Assembly (NCBI GenBank): GCA_947644715.1
Contig: CANSAP010000001.1
Span: forward strand, 62,001-126,000
Direction of reading: 5' to 3'
From: an uncultured Bacteroidales bacterium
GTDB lineage: Bacteria > Bacteroidota > Bacteroidia > Bacteroidales > Muribaculaceae
Length of the DNA: 64,000 bases
The position numbers and the translations under genes are program-made. A model generated the notes under the pieces. It was not told the origin of the DNA. It made no database searches and saw only the letters and a program-made list of their open reading frames with translations. Below, one piece after another: positions 56,129 through 64,000 of the stretch. Positions within the stretch are counted from its first letter, which is position 1; every line of letters starts with the position of its first letter.

Positions 56129-57280
56129 TTATTTTTGAGTATTAGCCAAGCGTTGATAAAAGCCTTTCTTACCACGGAGTCGTTGCCATTGCAACTGCAA
56201 GTTCGCAAAAGCCTCTTTCGCTTTGACAAGGTCTTTCTTCTTGTATTCCAATTCTATTCGCTGAGATTCCGAACCGATTTCTGAGCCAGCCTTCTCAATA
56301 AGTGCTTCCAAGTCAGCAATTTTTGAATCCAAGGATTCTCGTCTCTTGATATTCCTGGTCATCTGATAGCTGAGAAGCTGCACTGCGATGTCAACGGCAA
56401 CTGAAGGGTCGTAAATGATTGCCACAGACATATCATCCTTGCTGCCTCGCTTAGAGATTTCAGTGAGGTCGCTGACCAAAGCTTTCATAGCCTTATCCTT
56501 TCCTTTAGCGATTTCAAGCATGACATTCATGTAGAAGTTCTCTAACAACTCACCATCACCGTATGTATCATCAAGTCCATCGCTGCCCAGGAACACTGCT
56601 GTCGGGAATGATTTATCACTGCAATAGCAGTAGCGGAACTCATCAAGGGCTTTGCTGTCGCAGATTGAAGTGGTCTTGTTGAGAAAGCACTTATCGTCCC
56701 AAGGTACTGGCTGAGCAAAGACAGGTTCACCATCGACCATATTTAGGGTCAGAAGTTTGCCATCACCAATCTGAAATGCCGCCCAGTAGGTTGAAGTTCT
56801 GAAAAAAGCCATCAGAGTACATCCGTAGGTCTTCTCAGGACTTTTAGCCGAAAGAAATTCATTCCAATATTTCTCATCAACATGGGTCAATTCCCATTCC
56901 GACAACGGATTTTCCTCAGCATGACGCTCTATGGCTTCATTCCACTGAGCGATGATTGACGAGAACAACCATCGGAGCTTATGATCGACAACTCCCAAGC
57001 CTGGCACGGATTCCGGATCATCATTAGATGTAGTAAGACGCATACCGCCATATCCACCACCCAACTTCATGAATTGTCTGATGGCCTCGGCTGTAATTTC
57101 CACAAGCAGCTTTGAGCCTACATCACTTCGGAAATAGCGTTCGCCTCCATGACCATCGCTGACGATGGCCATAGAGTACGAACCTTCGCTTTCTGCATAG
57201 GCGCAATCTTGACAGGGTTTATCAGTCGAAATATGACTGAAACCACGGCAAAAGTGAAAAATAGAATCCATATCAACCAT
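56129..57280 (-). CDS. PP2C-type protein phosphatase (TerY-P module)
   Basis: A 383-residue Ser/Thr phosphatase of the PPM family. Metal and catalytic motifs are IVSDGHGGERYF (residues about 38-49), FQIGDGKLL, FLGSDGLDDTYG and RGSKDDMSVAIIY. The N-terminal segment HFCRGFSHISTDKPCQDCA fits the usual 'G.sH...n..CQD' opening. A coiled-coil tail follows (300-383). In TerY-P modules a PP2C opposes a kinase alongside a vWA protein; here vWA and kinase lie directly upstream, spaced 15 and 29 bases. Confidence 0.9.
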   Translation of the reverse strand: MVDMDSIFHFCRGFSHISTDKPCQDCAYAESEGSYSMAIVSDGHGGERYFRSDVGSKLLVEITAEAIRQFMKLGGGYGGMRLTTSNDDPESVPGLGVVDHKLRWLFSSIIAQWNEAIERHAEENPLSEWELTHVDEKYWNEFLSAKSPEKTYGCTLMAFFRTSTYWAAFQIGDGKLLTLNMVDGEPVFAQPVPWDDKCFLNKTTSICDSKALDEFRYCYCSDKSFPTAVFLGSDGLDDTYGDGELLENFYMNVMLEIAKGKDKAMKALVSDLTEISKRGSKDDMSVAIIYDPSVAVDIAVQLLSYQMTRNIKRRESLDSKIADLEALIEKAGSEIGSESQRIELEYKKKDLVKAKEAFANLQLQWQRLRGKKGFYQRLANTQK

Positions 57281-57295
57281 AGGTCAGATTGTGGA

Positions 57296-58042
57296 TCAAT
57301 CCCACTCGTCGTAATTATCCTGCTTTGAAGGTGCCGGAGCGGCAGCTGATTCTGCACCGGCCACATCTTTGGCAGCCTCAGTAATCTGTTCCTCCACCTG
57401 CTTCTGTTTGGATTCATCGGTTGCGCTGCTGCTCTTGCTTCCGATTTGTGAAGATGTCACGGCGATGATGCGAATCATTTTCTTAAGCGCATCAATGTTA
57501 TGCACCTTGATGACAGCTTCGAGCGAGCCTGTGAATTGTTTCAGCACCTCCATGTCAGCGTCATCGCCTATGGCAATGGCGATTTTGATGGCACTCTTAA
57601 ACCAGCTGTTGTTCTTAAGTACAGCCAGTCCGCTCTCAAAATCGTCTGTCGGACCACCGTCAGAAAGAAGGATGATTGCCGGAGCATAGCATCCGCTGGG
57701 TGAAGACATGAAACCGTTGCTGCGTGAGAGTTTCTTGTTAAGCTCACGGCAAGCCTCTCCAAGAGAGGTCATCCCCTCAGCAGTGACTTTCTGCCAGATG
57801 AAGTCCTTGCCCTCCTTCGGCTCATCATAAAGCCAACGGGTATCGGTTGAGAACTCCAGAGCAGCCACGCGGATTTCTGCATCTGGATTTTCGTCAGAGA
57901 TTTCCCCTATGATGGGGAGTACATTTTCGATGGCATCGTTCACGCTGCCGATTTTACTTCCGTCCATACTTCCTGACTTGTCAATCAGGAAGAACAGTGT
58001 CATTTGACGACGGGGAATACTTTCATTGTCAAGAAGTCCCAT
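57296..58042 (-). CDS. von Willebrand factor A domain protein (TerY-like)
   Basis: A 248-residue cytoplasmic vWA protein. The metal-ion-dependent adhesion site is complete: FLIDKSGSMDG (DxSxS), the Thr in AEGMTSLGEA, and the Asp in LLSDGGPTDD. The vWA fold covers residues 12-195; the tail is low complexity (SSQIGSKSSSATDESKQK...) and ends DNYDEWD. TerY-type vWA proteins pair with a PP2C and a kinase; all three are adjacent here. The zinc domain that other TerY proteins carry at the C-terminus is encoded separately at 59368-59727. Confidence 0.9.
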   Translation of the reverse strand: MGLLDNESIPRRQMTLFFLIDKSGSMDGSKIGSVNDAIENVLPIIGEISDENPDAEIRVAALEFSTDTRWLYDEPKEGKDFIWQKVTAEGMTSLGEACRELNKKLSRSNGFMSSPSGCYAPAIILLSDGGPTDDFESGLAVLKNNSWFKSAIKIAIAIGDDADMEVLKQFTGSLEAVIKVHNIDALKKMIRIIAVTSSQIGSKSSSATDESKQKQVEEQITEAAKDVAGAESAAAPAPSKQDNYDEWD

Positions 58043-58071
58043 AATGTGGTTGTTTAGTTGAGATGATTATA

Positions 58072-59331
58072 TTATTGAATTTCAAATTTTAATGTGCCGA
58101 TGGAAAGTTTCAGTCCCGTTCTCACAGGTACACAAGCACCCGGTTCGATTGATTTGATTTTGCCGGATTGTGTCTCTACCACCCAGTTTTTTTTGGTGAC
58201 ATTCTGTAGCTGCACGGGATACTTGTCACCCGGAACAGGTATGACTTTTATATCGGGATTGTTGTCATCATCGATATAGACTGTTGTATTCGGAGTGAGA
58301 AGTATCTCCCTGCCATTGCCAAGGACTAATTTACCGGAGAGGTCTAACAGCTTTCCACAATTCATACAGACAGGAGCCGCAGAATCGGAAACGAAAGTTT
58401 CATTGCCACATTTCGGACACCTTACCAGCGTATCGCGGAGACTCTGTATAACTCCTTTCCATTTCTTTTCTATCATGCGCTTGTCGGGAGCGGATAGAAT
58501 CTCCTTGCTGAATTGCTCTTTGAAAGCGTCCTGTAGCTGCTTGGGCATCGCAGGCCAACGGCGGAGCACGTTGTTGTGTACGCCACGTACAGGACGGTTC
58601 TCCTTGTTATCGTCATAGATAAACAGAATCTCCGAACCATAGAATTTCTTCTCAAATGTCTCAGTCATGCAAGGACAAGCCAACACTCTCGACCCTTCAA
58701 AGGGATGATTGCCAAAAAACAGCATGAACAGGATTACGGCAAGTGAGAAGCGGTCAGAATACTTGTCAGGAGCTTTCCCACCGACTACTTCCGGTGCCAT
58801 ATATCGTGCCTTACCCATTATGCCGGATTTGCGGCCATCGGGCATCACGTTGTCGTTGTCGCATATCAGAACGTCTCCAGTCTGAGGCTCGATGAAGAAG
58901 TTACCATCGTTTAGGTCCTGATAGCTCAATCCTGAAAGGTGGAGTTTGTAGAAACCCTCGCATATCTTCATGGCGGCATTGAGCATAGCTTCAAATGACC
59001 CGAACTGACGTCTTGCCAGCAGATATTGTCCGAATTCATAATATCCCTGCGGACGCAGTTTCATTATGTAGCCGTAGCTTCCTTTTTCTTTTCTTGTAAG
59101 ATATTCGGGCCATAGGAAAGCATCGGAGGGTGAACCCTTTGAGATATTCTCTTCGAGGTTCTTATAGAATTTATTGTCGGGAGCTTTCAGATACCATTTC
59201 AGAGCCATCTGTTTGCCTCCAAGATCAACAAGATAGACAATTCCTTGTCCACCACGTCCAAGCTCCTTGACTATCTTAGCCTGCACGCCATTCGTGAGGT
59301 TTACTTTGTCTCCGGTCTTTAGTTCTTGCAT
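58072..59331 (-). CDS. Ser/Thr protein kinase with zinc ribbon and C-terminal beta domain
   Basis: A 419-residue kinase. The Gly-rich loop is ELGRGGQGIVYLV, the ATP-binding lysine is in MALKWYLK, the catalytic loop reads YQDLNDGNFF (Tyr-Gln-Asp in place of HRD, but Asp and Asn retained), the metal loop reads CDNDN in place of DFG, and MAPEVVGG is the APE motif. Residues about 315-340 are a zinc ribbon (CPKCGNETFV...CMNCGKLL). The last 80 residues form a beta-rich domain, perhaps FHA- or SHS2-like. It is the kinase of the TerY-P set, with vWA and PP2C downstream. Confidence 0.85.
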   Translation of the reverse strand: MQELKTGDKVNLTNGVQAKIVKELGRGGQGIVYLVDLGGKQMALKWYLKAPDNKFYKNLEENISKGSPSDAFLWPEYLTRKEKGSYGYIMKLRPQGYYEFGQYLLARRQFGSFEAMLNAAMKICEGFYKLHLSGLSYQDLNDGNFFIEPQTGDVLICDNDNVMPDGRKSGIMGKARYMAPEVVGGKAPDKYSDRFSLAVILFMLFFGNHPFEGSRVLACPCMTETFEKKFYGSEILFIYDDNKENRPVRGVHNNVLRRWPAMPKQLQDAFKEQFSKEILSAPDKRMIEKKWKGVIQSLRDTLVRCPKCGNETFVSDSAAPVCMNCGKLLDLSGKLVLGNGREILLTPNTTVYIDDDNNPDIKVIPVPGDKYPVQLQNVTKKNWVVETQSGKIKSIEPGACVPVRTGLKLSIGTLKFEIQ

Positions 59332-59367
59332 TTTATAGTGATTGGTGTTTGAGTTTAATACTTGTTT

Positions 59368-59727
59368 TTAGAATCCTCCGCCTGAGAGATCAACAGACTC
59401 AGCGGCCTTCAGTGTGGAACTTGCGCCACAATTCGGGCAGGTCACAGATTCCTGTCCGTGATAGCACACCACCTTTCCGCATCTGCTACAGATGTAAAAC
59501 TGCTTGCTTCCACAATAGGGGCAACCATTGAAATCTGAATCAAAAGAGATTGCTCCATGCACCGACTTTTTGTCGTAGCCTTCACGTTTTCCTTGACCTT
59601 CCTTTATCTTGAAACCCCAGCAGAAGGCGTAGTGGCCACGTCTTGAATCTACTGTGATGCCGAAATTCTCTTTCGTCTTCTCACACATTGCCATTACAGC
59701 AAATGCTTCCTTACTTAACTTGCCCAT
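59368..59727 (-). CDS. TerY_C-like zinc-binding protein
   Basis: A 119-residue protein whose C-terminal 60 residues contain three Cys pairs: CPYCGSKQFYICSRCGKVVC and CPNCG. This pattern matches the TerY-C metal-binding domain normally fused to TerY vWA proteins. Residues 1-60 have a small alpha/beta segment (GKLSKEAFAVMAMCEKTKENFG), ending GGGF at the C-terminus. Its ATG overlaps the brxL stop by one base. It may work in trans with the vWA protein encoded two genes downstream. Confidence 0.8.
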   Translation of the reverse strand: MGKLSKEAFAVMAMCEKTKENFGITVDSRRGHYAFCWGFKIKEGQGKREGYDKKSVHGAISFDSDFNGCPYCGSKQFYICSRCGKVVCYHGQESVTCPNCGASSTLKAAESVDLSGGGF

Positions 59728-61796
59728 TACTCCTTCGTGTATATTACGGAAAACTCACGGCATTTGCGCCTGTCCTGACGGGCTGAAGCCAGAGTGTAGT
59801 TCTCAGCTTTTTCATAAATGTCGAGACCACTCCCGAGCGAGATGTTCCAACCGGTGTCTGTCTTTATGAAACGGTCATGGAAATCACGGAAAAAATAATC
59901 GAACTCTATGCCGTAACCTACCATGTCATCCTTGATAGTGTCAAAGTTGTCTATCATCCCGGCATGTTTTTCGAGGTCATCGTGCTCTTTGGTGATTACC
60001 TTGACTTTCAGCCCATCTACGGGGCGAGTGTCTATCAGCATACCGAGGAAGTCAACCAAGTTGCGGAATTGATGGGGTGCCCTGATATATGGGTCTTCGA
60101 TAATAATCTCCTTGGCATCTTTCAAGTATTCTCCAAAAAGATCCTTGTATGTCACACCGGTCTGACCAAGACGGAACGAGCGACGACCCTGTGCAAGTTG
60201 AGACTGTATGCGAGGACGTCTCTGACGTGTAGGCTCCTGTGGATTTTCTGATGGTGTGCCATTGAAATCTGTCTGGGGTTCCTCTTCCTGTGGAGTTATC
60301 TTCTCATTCTCAATTATTGGTTGGATAAGGACATTGCTTACCTTTTCAAGGGTCTCCACGTTGATCCAGTCTTCACTTCCGGGCTTCTGATAACGGAACA
60401 CGGCGGGCTCCGCCTTGAAGGTCTCGTCAATGATATAGAGCTGGTCTTTTACTCGTTTGCGGCTTTCAGTTGCGAAGTCGATAATTTCGTATGCTTCCTC
60501 ATCGGTCATGTTGCCGTCAGGATAGAGCAGCTTCACCATTCCTGAGAATGTCTTTCGGATAGCGTTGTGGTCTCGTTCTGAAAGCGAACCATCGAAGATA
60601 GCGTATTGCTTCAACATGCCTGTCAGATCTTTGTCGCGCAGTGCATGGAGGATGGCTGCCAAATAGTCTGAGATTAGACCGTAACCCTTGGTAAAGCTGT
60701 CTTTCTTCAACATGCGGATTTCCCAACCGGGATTATATAGATGAATACGGTCGAGGAATGCACCCTTGATAAAGGAGGTCGGAATAGACTCAAACAGATG
60801 AGAGTTGCGGAGCATATAGGGAACAGTGTGCTTGGTGTTGCCCACAAACACCATAGAGGCAGACGCTTCATGGGTTCCCTTGCCACGGTTGAACGACTTG
60901 TTGGCAAGATAGTTCTGCATCGTGTCGATGAGAACGGCTTCCACATTACGACCTTTCTGCTGCTCAAACTCGTCCCAAGCAACTACATCCCAGTAGCCGA
61001 CAAGACCAAGTTCCTCCTTCTTGCCACTCATTCTTACGAATAGTCGCGGAGAAGTCACGTCGCCACCACTCACGAGCACCCCGTATGGGGAGAGTTCCTG
61101 AAAGACATGGCTCTTGCCGGTACCTTTCGGTCCGAGTTCCATGAAGTTGAAGTTATTCTCTATATGCGCCAGGAGTCGTGCGAGGGTTATGAATTTCTCC
61201 CTGCGGTTGAGTGCCGAGGGTTCAAGACCTACTGTATGAATCAAAACATCAATCCATTCTTCTGTGGTGAAATCCTTGCGCTTGTCGATATATTCCTGAA
61301 GGTCAATGTTGGAGATTTGTACAGGCTTCAATGTCTGGATATCCCATCTCTGCTTTATGTCTTCACCTGACAGATACCCGATGGTGACGATACACCATAC
61401 ACCGTTGCCGGATAGCAGCTTCGGATTTGCCACTACATAGTTGGAACCTATGGGCACGTTAGAAAGCCCAAGGTTGGCAAAGGTTGCCACATATTGGTCA
61501 TCGCGTTCATTGAGGGTAGCCGTAACCTTATCGATGACACGGAAGCGACCGAGTTCTTTGATCTTGCTCTTGACCATCTCGCTGTCAGAGCGACGGATGT
61601 AGTTGTTCTGTATTACATCCTTCACTTTTTCAAGTCCGTGCTCGATGGCATCTGGATCGTCAGTAGCGCAATACTGGCCGAGCAAGTATTCCAACACGTA
61701 TGTCGGCACAGGCAGTCCTCCCTTCACCTGAAAGGCAAGGTCTTTACGCACCACCTTTCCGCAGAAGCTGTTCAATATTTTATCTTGAAGTTCCAT
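59727..61796 (-). CDS. brxL: BrxL-type AAA+ ATPase with C-terminal MIT_C (MITD1-like) domain
   Basis: A 689-residue protein. Residues about 1-500 follow BREX Lon-like BrxL: a first domain, then Walker A FMELGPKGTGKSHVFQEL (about 222-238), GVLVSGGDVTSPRLFVRM, Walker B DVVAWDEFEQ, and FVGNTKHTVPYML. A Pro/Glu-rich linker follows (500-550). Residues about 553-689 do not look like a Lon protease; they match the phospholipase-D-fold MIT_C domain of MITD1: EIIIEDPYIRAPHQFRNL, FHDRFIKTDTGWNISLGSGL, DIYEKAENYTL and RRKCREFSV. No Ser-Lys protease dyad is apparent. It lies 5 bases after pglZ. Confidence 0.85.
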   Translation of the reverse strand: MELQDKILNSFCGKVVRKDLAFQVKGGLPVPTYVLEYLLGQYCATDDPDAIEHGLEKVKDVIQNNYIRRSDSEMVKSKIKELGRFRVIDKVTATLNERDDQYVATFANLGLSNVPIGSNYVVANPKLLSGNGVWCIVTIGYLSGEDIKQRWDIQTLKPVQISNIDLQEYIDKRKDFTTEEWIDVLIHTVGLEPSALNRREKFITLARLLAHIENNFNFMELGPKGTGKSHVFQELSPYGVLVSGGDVTSPRLFVRMSGKKEELGLVGYWDVVAWDEFEQQKGRNVEAVLIDTMQNYLANKSFNRGKGTHEASASMVFVGNTKHTVPYMLRNSHLFESIPTSFIKGAFLDRIHLYNPGWEIRMLKKDSFTKGYGLISDYLAAILHALRDKDLTGMLKQYAIFDGSLSERDHNAIRKTFSGMVKLLYPDGNMTDEEAYEIIDFATESRKRVKDQLYIIDETFKAEPAVFRYQKPGSEDWINVETLEKVSNVLIQPIIENEKITPQEEEPQTDFNGTPSENPQEPTRQRRPRIQSQLAQGRRSFRLGQTGVTYKDLFGEYLKDAKEIIIEDPYIRAPHQFRNLVDFLGMLIDTRPVDGLKVKVITKEHDDLEKHAGMIDNFDTIKDDMVGYGIEFDYFFRDFHDRFIKTDTGWNISLGSGLDIYEKAENYTLASARQDRRKCREFSVIYTKE

Positions 61797-61801
61797 ATAG
61801 C

Positions 61802-64000
61802 TTAAAAGTCTTGTTCAATTATAGTATTGTTTTTCACGGCCTCTTTCAGGATGGGATTCAGTCTCTTTTCATCTTTCGTGTCAAATATCCTCAGCTGGAG
61901 AAGACCGGGAGCAACCGACTGATTCAGTGTGAGGGTCACGACATTGATACGGTTGGATGGATCCGGTTCGTTACTGTCCAAAGTAACTGTCACTTCATTT
62001 GACACTGCCTTGTCTCCTTGATAGAGGGCGCAAACAATGGAACGAGCCTGCATTGTCATATCCACCATATCCTCTTGGAGAACGTTGAATTTCAACCTAC
62101 TTGAAACTACGTTCAGATTATGAGACAGAAGCGATACTCCTACAAAGTCGGTCTTGTCACTGCGACGCTGACTACTATGAATTACCGGAACAATAAGCTC
62201 CTGCAATGATGCGCCCCCGTGTACGAAGTTATACCCTCCGGCAGCTGCAATCCTGTTGGTACCCTTAGGCACACCGACGTACACTGGTTCATCTGATTGA
62301 ATTGGCGAAACCTTTTCAAGAGGGAACTTGACTATACCTTCTATTTTGTGGTCATCAGTAGTAAGATAATACCTTGTCTTCTTCTCTATATCAGCGTCCG
62401 GAATCTGGATTTTGTCCTTCTCCTCGATCTCAATGTCGTTGTAAAGGAATCCGTGATCGGAGGTCACTATTACATTCACTACGTTCATTGAGGCATGTAG
62501 GCTCTTGACCAGTGAAGAAAGTTGCTCCACTGTCCTGCGGCATGCTTCTATAACTTCTACAGGATTCTGTCCATGCCCTGTATCATCTATTGTATCGTGG
62601 TACAGATAAACCAAGGGGTGCTTGAACACGTCTCTGTTGGCAGCCAAGTTGTTTTTCACATACTCAGAGTAATTGAGGCAAATCGCATTCTGTCGGTATG
62701 AAGCAAGATGATTGCTACGCATCTCGATTGTGGATAGCACCTGACCGTCTACCGCCGTCTCTACTGTTTTATCAGTCTTGACAAGCGTAAGTGTATGGTG
62801 TGGCATAAGAGCCGGCTTACCAAACTTGGTCTCAGTAGGAAGAAGTGCAAAGTTGGCTGAAAGCTTGGCGATATGCTTTTCCTTCCCTAAAGAGTCGAGC
62901 AACTCCTGTGCGACCTCATAACGGAGGGCGTCTGAGATAATCACCACAAGTTTGTTCTTGCCACCGGTTCCGGCATATTCCCTCTGGTAGAAGTCTTCCT
63001 GTCGTGGAATCGAGATGGTGCCGAAATCCAGACCGCACTCGGTCACGCAATCCATCCACTCCAAATTAATGTCATTTACCAGTCTTGCATAGTCAAGATC
63101 GAGTTGATGTTTCCGTTTTTCGAGAGCAGAGATAATCGGGATTACTTCCGACGACAATTTATGATGCACTTCTAAAGCCTTGCGGTAGAGTTGGTCGAAG
63201 ATATAGAAGTCGGTAGTGTAACGGTCTATGAAGTCCTGGGGTGTGGACAACTTGATTGAACCAAGACGGAGTTTCTTCTCGTAAAATGTAGCCACCTTGT
63301 CAATAAAGCTCAATACTGATAGAATGAGGTCATTCTCATTGAATTTCAATGTAAGCGCAGCCACTCGTTGCCTTGTCTCGGCAGGATCTTCCAAAAGCGA
63401 CACTTCCAGAATATGATTCAGTATCGGCCAAGCGAGTGCTTCCGTCATGGCATAGTATTGGGCATCTATTCCATAGACATCTATCAGCTCTCTTTCACGG
63501 ATATTCGACGCAAGTTCACCAAGAGCCTCTTCAAATCCTTTCCTCCACTGCTTTGAATTGCTTCCCAAGTCAAATATGCGGTTGATTTGCTGGAGTTGCA
63601 GGGCAGAGTTGATTTTTAGTGACTTATACGTGTCTGCACTATTTGGCGCCAAGAGTTGGGTGATACTGTTATACTTCAAGGACTGCGCCACATCTTCCAT
63701 TTTCTCCATGGAATTGGGATTGTAGGTCACACCGAATATACGGTTGAGCTTATCATCTATTGCAGCCTTGACATCGCGGTTCTTCTCAGCCCTCAAGAAG
63801 AAGGCAATTCGTTTCGCTTCCTCGCTCTTTCTTCCGAGCAGGATCATCTTTATTATGATACTCTCCCAGTCAAGAAGTTTCTTTTCTCCAAGATATGAGC
63901 TGATGATTGCTCTGAGGGGAATATCCTCAGAGAAAATCTCAGGAGTGAGATACGCCTCCAAGATAGACAGTACTTTGACCGACTGAAGTTCCTCGATATG
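61802..64000 (-). CDS. pglZ: PglZ-domain alkaline-phosphatase-fold protein, 5' end outside window
   Basis: The frame stays open to the right edge, so the N-terminus is missing; a TTG at 63961 is internal, not a start. The visible 732 residues include the PglZ core: KLVVIISDALRYEVAQELL, LYHDTIDDTGHG and VIVTSDHGFLYND, the metal-binding positions of the alkaline-phosphatase superfamily, in the middle of the protein. The C-terminal 120 residues are beta-rich. PglZ is the hallmark of BREX systems; here it lies directly upstream of brxL. The genes that would sit further upstream (brxC, pglX or others) are outside the window. Confidence 0.9.
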   Translation of the reverse strand, partial: HIEELQSVKVLSILEAYLTPEIFSEDIPLRAIISSYLGEKKLLDWESIIIKMILLGRKSEEAKRIAFFLRAEKNRDVKAAIDDKLNRIFGVTYNPNSMEKMEDVAQSLKYNSITQLLAPNSADTYKSLKINSALQLQQINRIFDLGSNSKQWRKGFEEALGELASNIRERELIDVYGIDAQYYAMTEALAWPILNHILEVSLLEDPAETRQRVAALTLKFNENDLILSVLSFIDKVATFYEKKLRLGSIKLSTPQDFIDRYTTDFYIFDQLYRKALEVHHKLSSEVIPIISALEKRKHQLDLDYARLVNDINLEWMDCVTECGLDFGTISIPRQEDFYQREYAGTGGKNKLVVIISDALRYEVAQELLDSLGKEKHIAKLSANFALLPTETKFGKPALMPHHTLTLVKTDKTVETAVDGQVLSTIEMRSNHLASYRQNAICLNYSEYVKNNLAANRDVFKHPLVYLYHDTIDDTGHGQNPVEVIEACRRTVEQLSSLVKSLHASMNVVNVIVTSDHGFLYNDIEIEEKDKIQIPDADIEKKTRYYLTTDDHKIEGIVKFPLEKVSPIQSDEPVYVGVPKGTNRIAAAGGYNFVHGGASLQELIVPVIHSSQRRSDKTDFVGVSLLSHNLNVVSSRLKFNVLQEDMVDMTMQARSIVCALYQGDKAVSNEVTVTLDSNEPDPSNRINVVTLTLNQSVAPGLLQLRIFDTKDEKRLNPILKEAVKNNTIIEQDF

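Larger units (their letters stand above)
41506..64000. mobile_element. tRNA-associated defence island (right end beyond window)
   Basis: From just after the tRNA the base composition drops to visibly AT-rich and the core gene order stops. The segment carries a tyrosine recombinase gene, two excisionase-like HTH genes and only accessory or defence-type genes through the window edge. Two copies of CGTTGGACT (41609-41617 and 41621-41629) upstream of the integrase might be arm-type sites. The opposite attachment site would be a copy of the tRNA 3' end to the right of the window and cannot be seen. Confidence 0.7.

Noticed and set aside
61802-63961. TTG at 63961 as the start of pglZ
   Set aside because: The frame continues open to the window edge and PglZ proteins are longer, so the true start lies outside.
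59727-64000. Complete type 1 BREX system
   Set aside because: Only PglZ and BrxL are present in the window; brxA, brxB, brxC and pglX are not seen, and the downstream genes are of the TerY-P type.

Overview
The window looks like a chromosome segment from a Bacteroidales bacterium, possibly Muribaculaceae-like. The evidence is the many TAnnTTTG (-7) / TTTG (-33) promoters typical of Bacteroidetes, a fused FeoA-FeoB, a type IX-secretion-style C-terminal domain, an HU/SPOR gene, the order purH-mreBCD-mrdA-rodA, and an S16 protein with an acidic/alanine-rich tail. The family-level guess is inference; the order-level call is well supported. Bases 1-41,500 are conserved core genome. From about 41,506 to the right edge lies a visibly more AT-rich accessory island.

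Core, left to right. The 3' end of dnaE (1-237) is followed by a citrate block: citD-citE-citF-citX, a citC-citG fusion, an aconitase-family hydratase and a NADP isocitrate dehydrogenase (591-9147). Together these can cleave citrate to acetate plus oxaloacetate or oxidise it to 2-oxoglutarate. Then come feoAB, a secreted protein with a CHU_C-like tail, uvrA, trxA, and a TonB-dependent receptor whose stop codon lies in a repeat. A composite intergenic element follows, made of 38-bp tandem repeats and a 201-bp palindrome. On the minus strand are tryptophanase, rpsP, a Nim-like flavoprotein, an SMR exporter, a TPR lipoprotein-like or periplasmic protein and gyrA (with unusual residues at both quinolone positions). 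On the plus strand again are clpC (with a sigma-54-like site upstream), an HU/SPOR protein, a second TPR protein related to the first, purH, and the elongasome operon mreBCD-mrdA-rodA with a polyprenyl synthase and tatD.

Island. A CAT-anticodon tRNA (41,432-41,505) with its own promoter is followed by a frameshifted tyrosine recombinase, two small HTH proteins and a motif-rich non-coding stretch. From there to the right edge everything reads leftward (minus strand) in closely spaced or overlapping genes. Reading in the direction of transcription: PglZ (cut by the window edge), a BrxL-type AAA+ protein whose C-terminus is a MITD1-like phospholipase-D-fold (MIT_C) domain, a TerY_C zinc protein, a Ser/Thr kinase, a vWA (TerY-like) protein, a PP2C phosphatase, two small ORFs, a zinc/TerB-like/PH-like protein, an SF1 helicase, a WYL domain protein, a degenerate ADP-ribosylglycohydrolase, then Gabija-like gajA and gajB (both with single-base frameshifts), a CoiA-like nuclease and an unknown protein. 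I interpret this as a defence island carrying a BREX-related PglZ/BrxL module joined to a TerY-P kinase-phosphatase-vWA signalling module, with an extended Gabija locus downstream. No methyltransferase (PglX) or BrxC is visible; they would have to lie to the right of the window if present.

The most noteworthy signals are the PglZ-BrxL-TerY-P hybrid operon and the BrxL-MIT_C fusion. After them come the four-gene Gabija-like cassette, the homopolymer frameshifts confined to the island, the nested palindrome at 18.8-19.2 kb, and the GyrA Tyr82/Leu86 pair.
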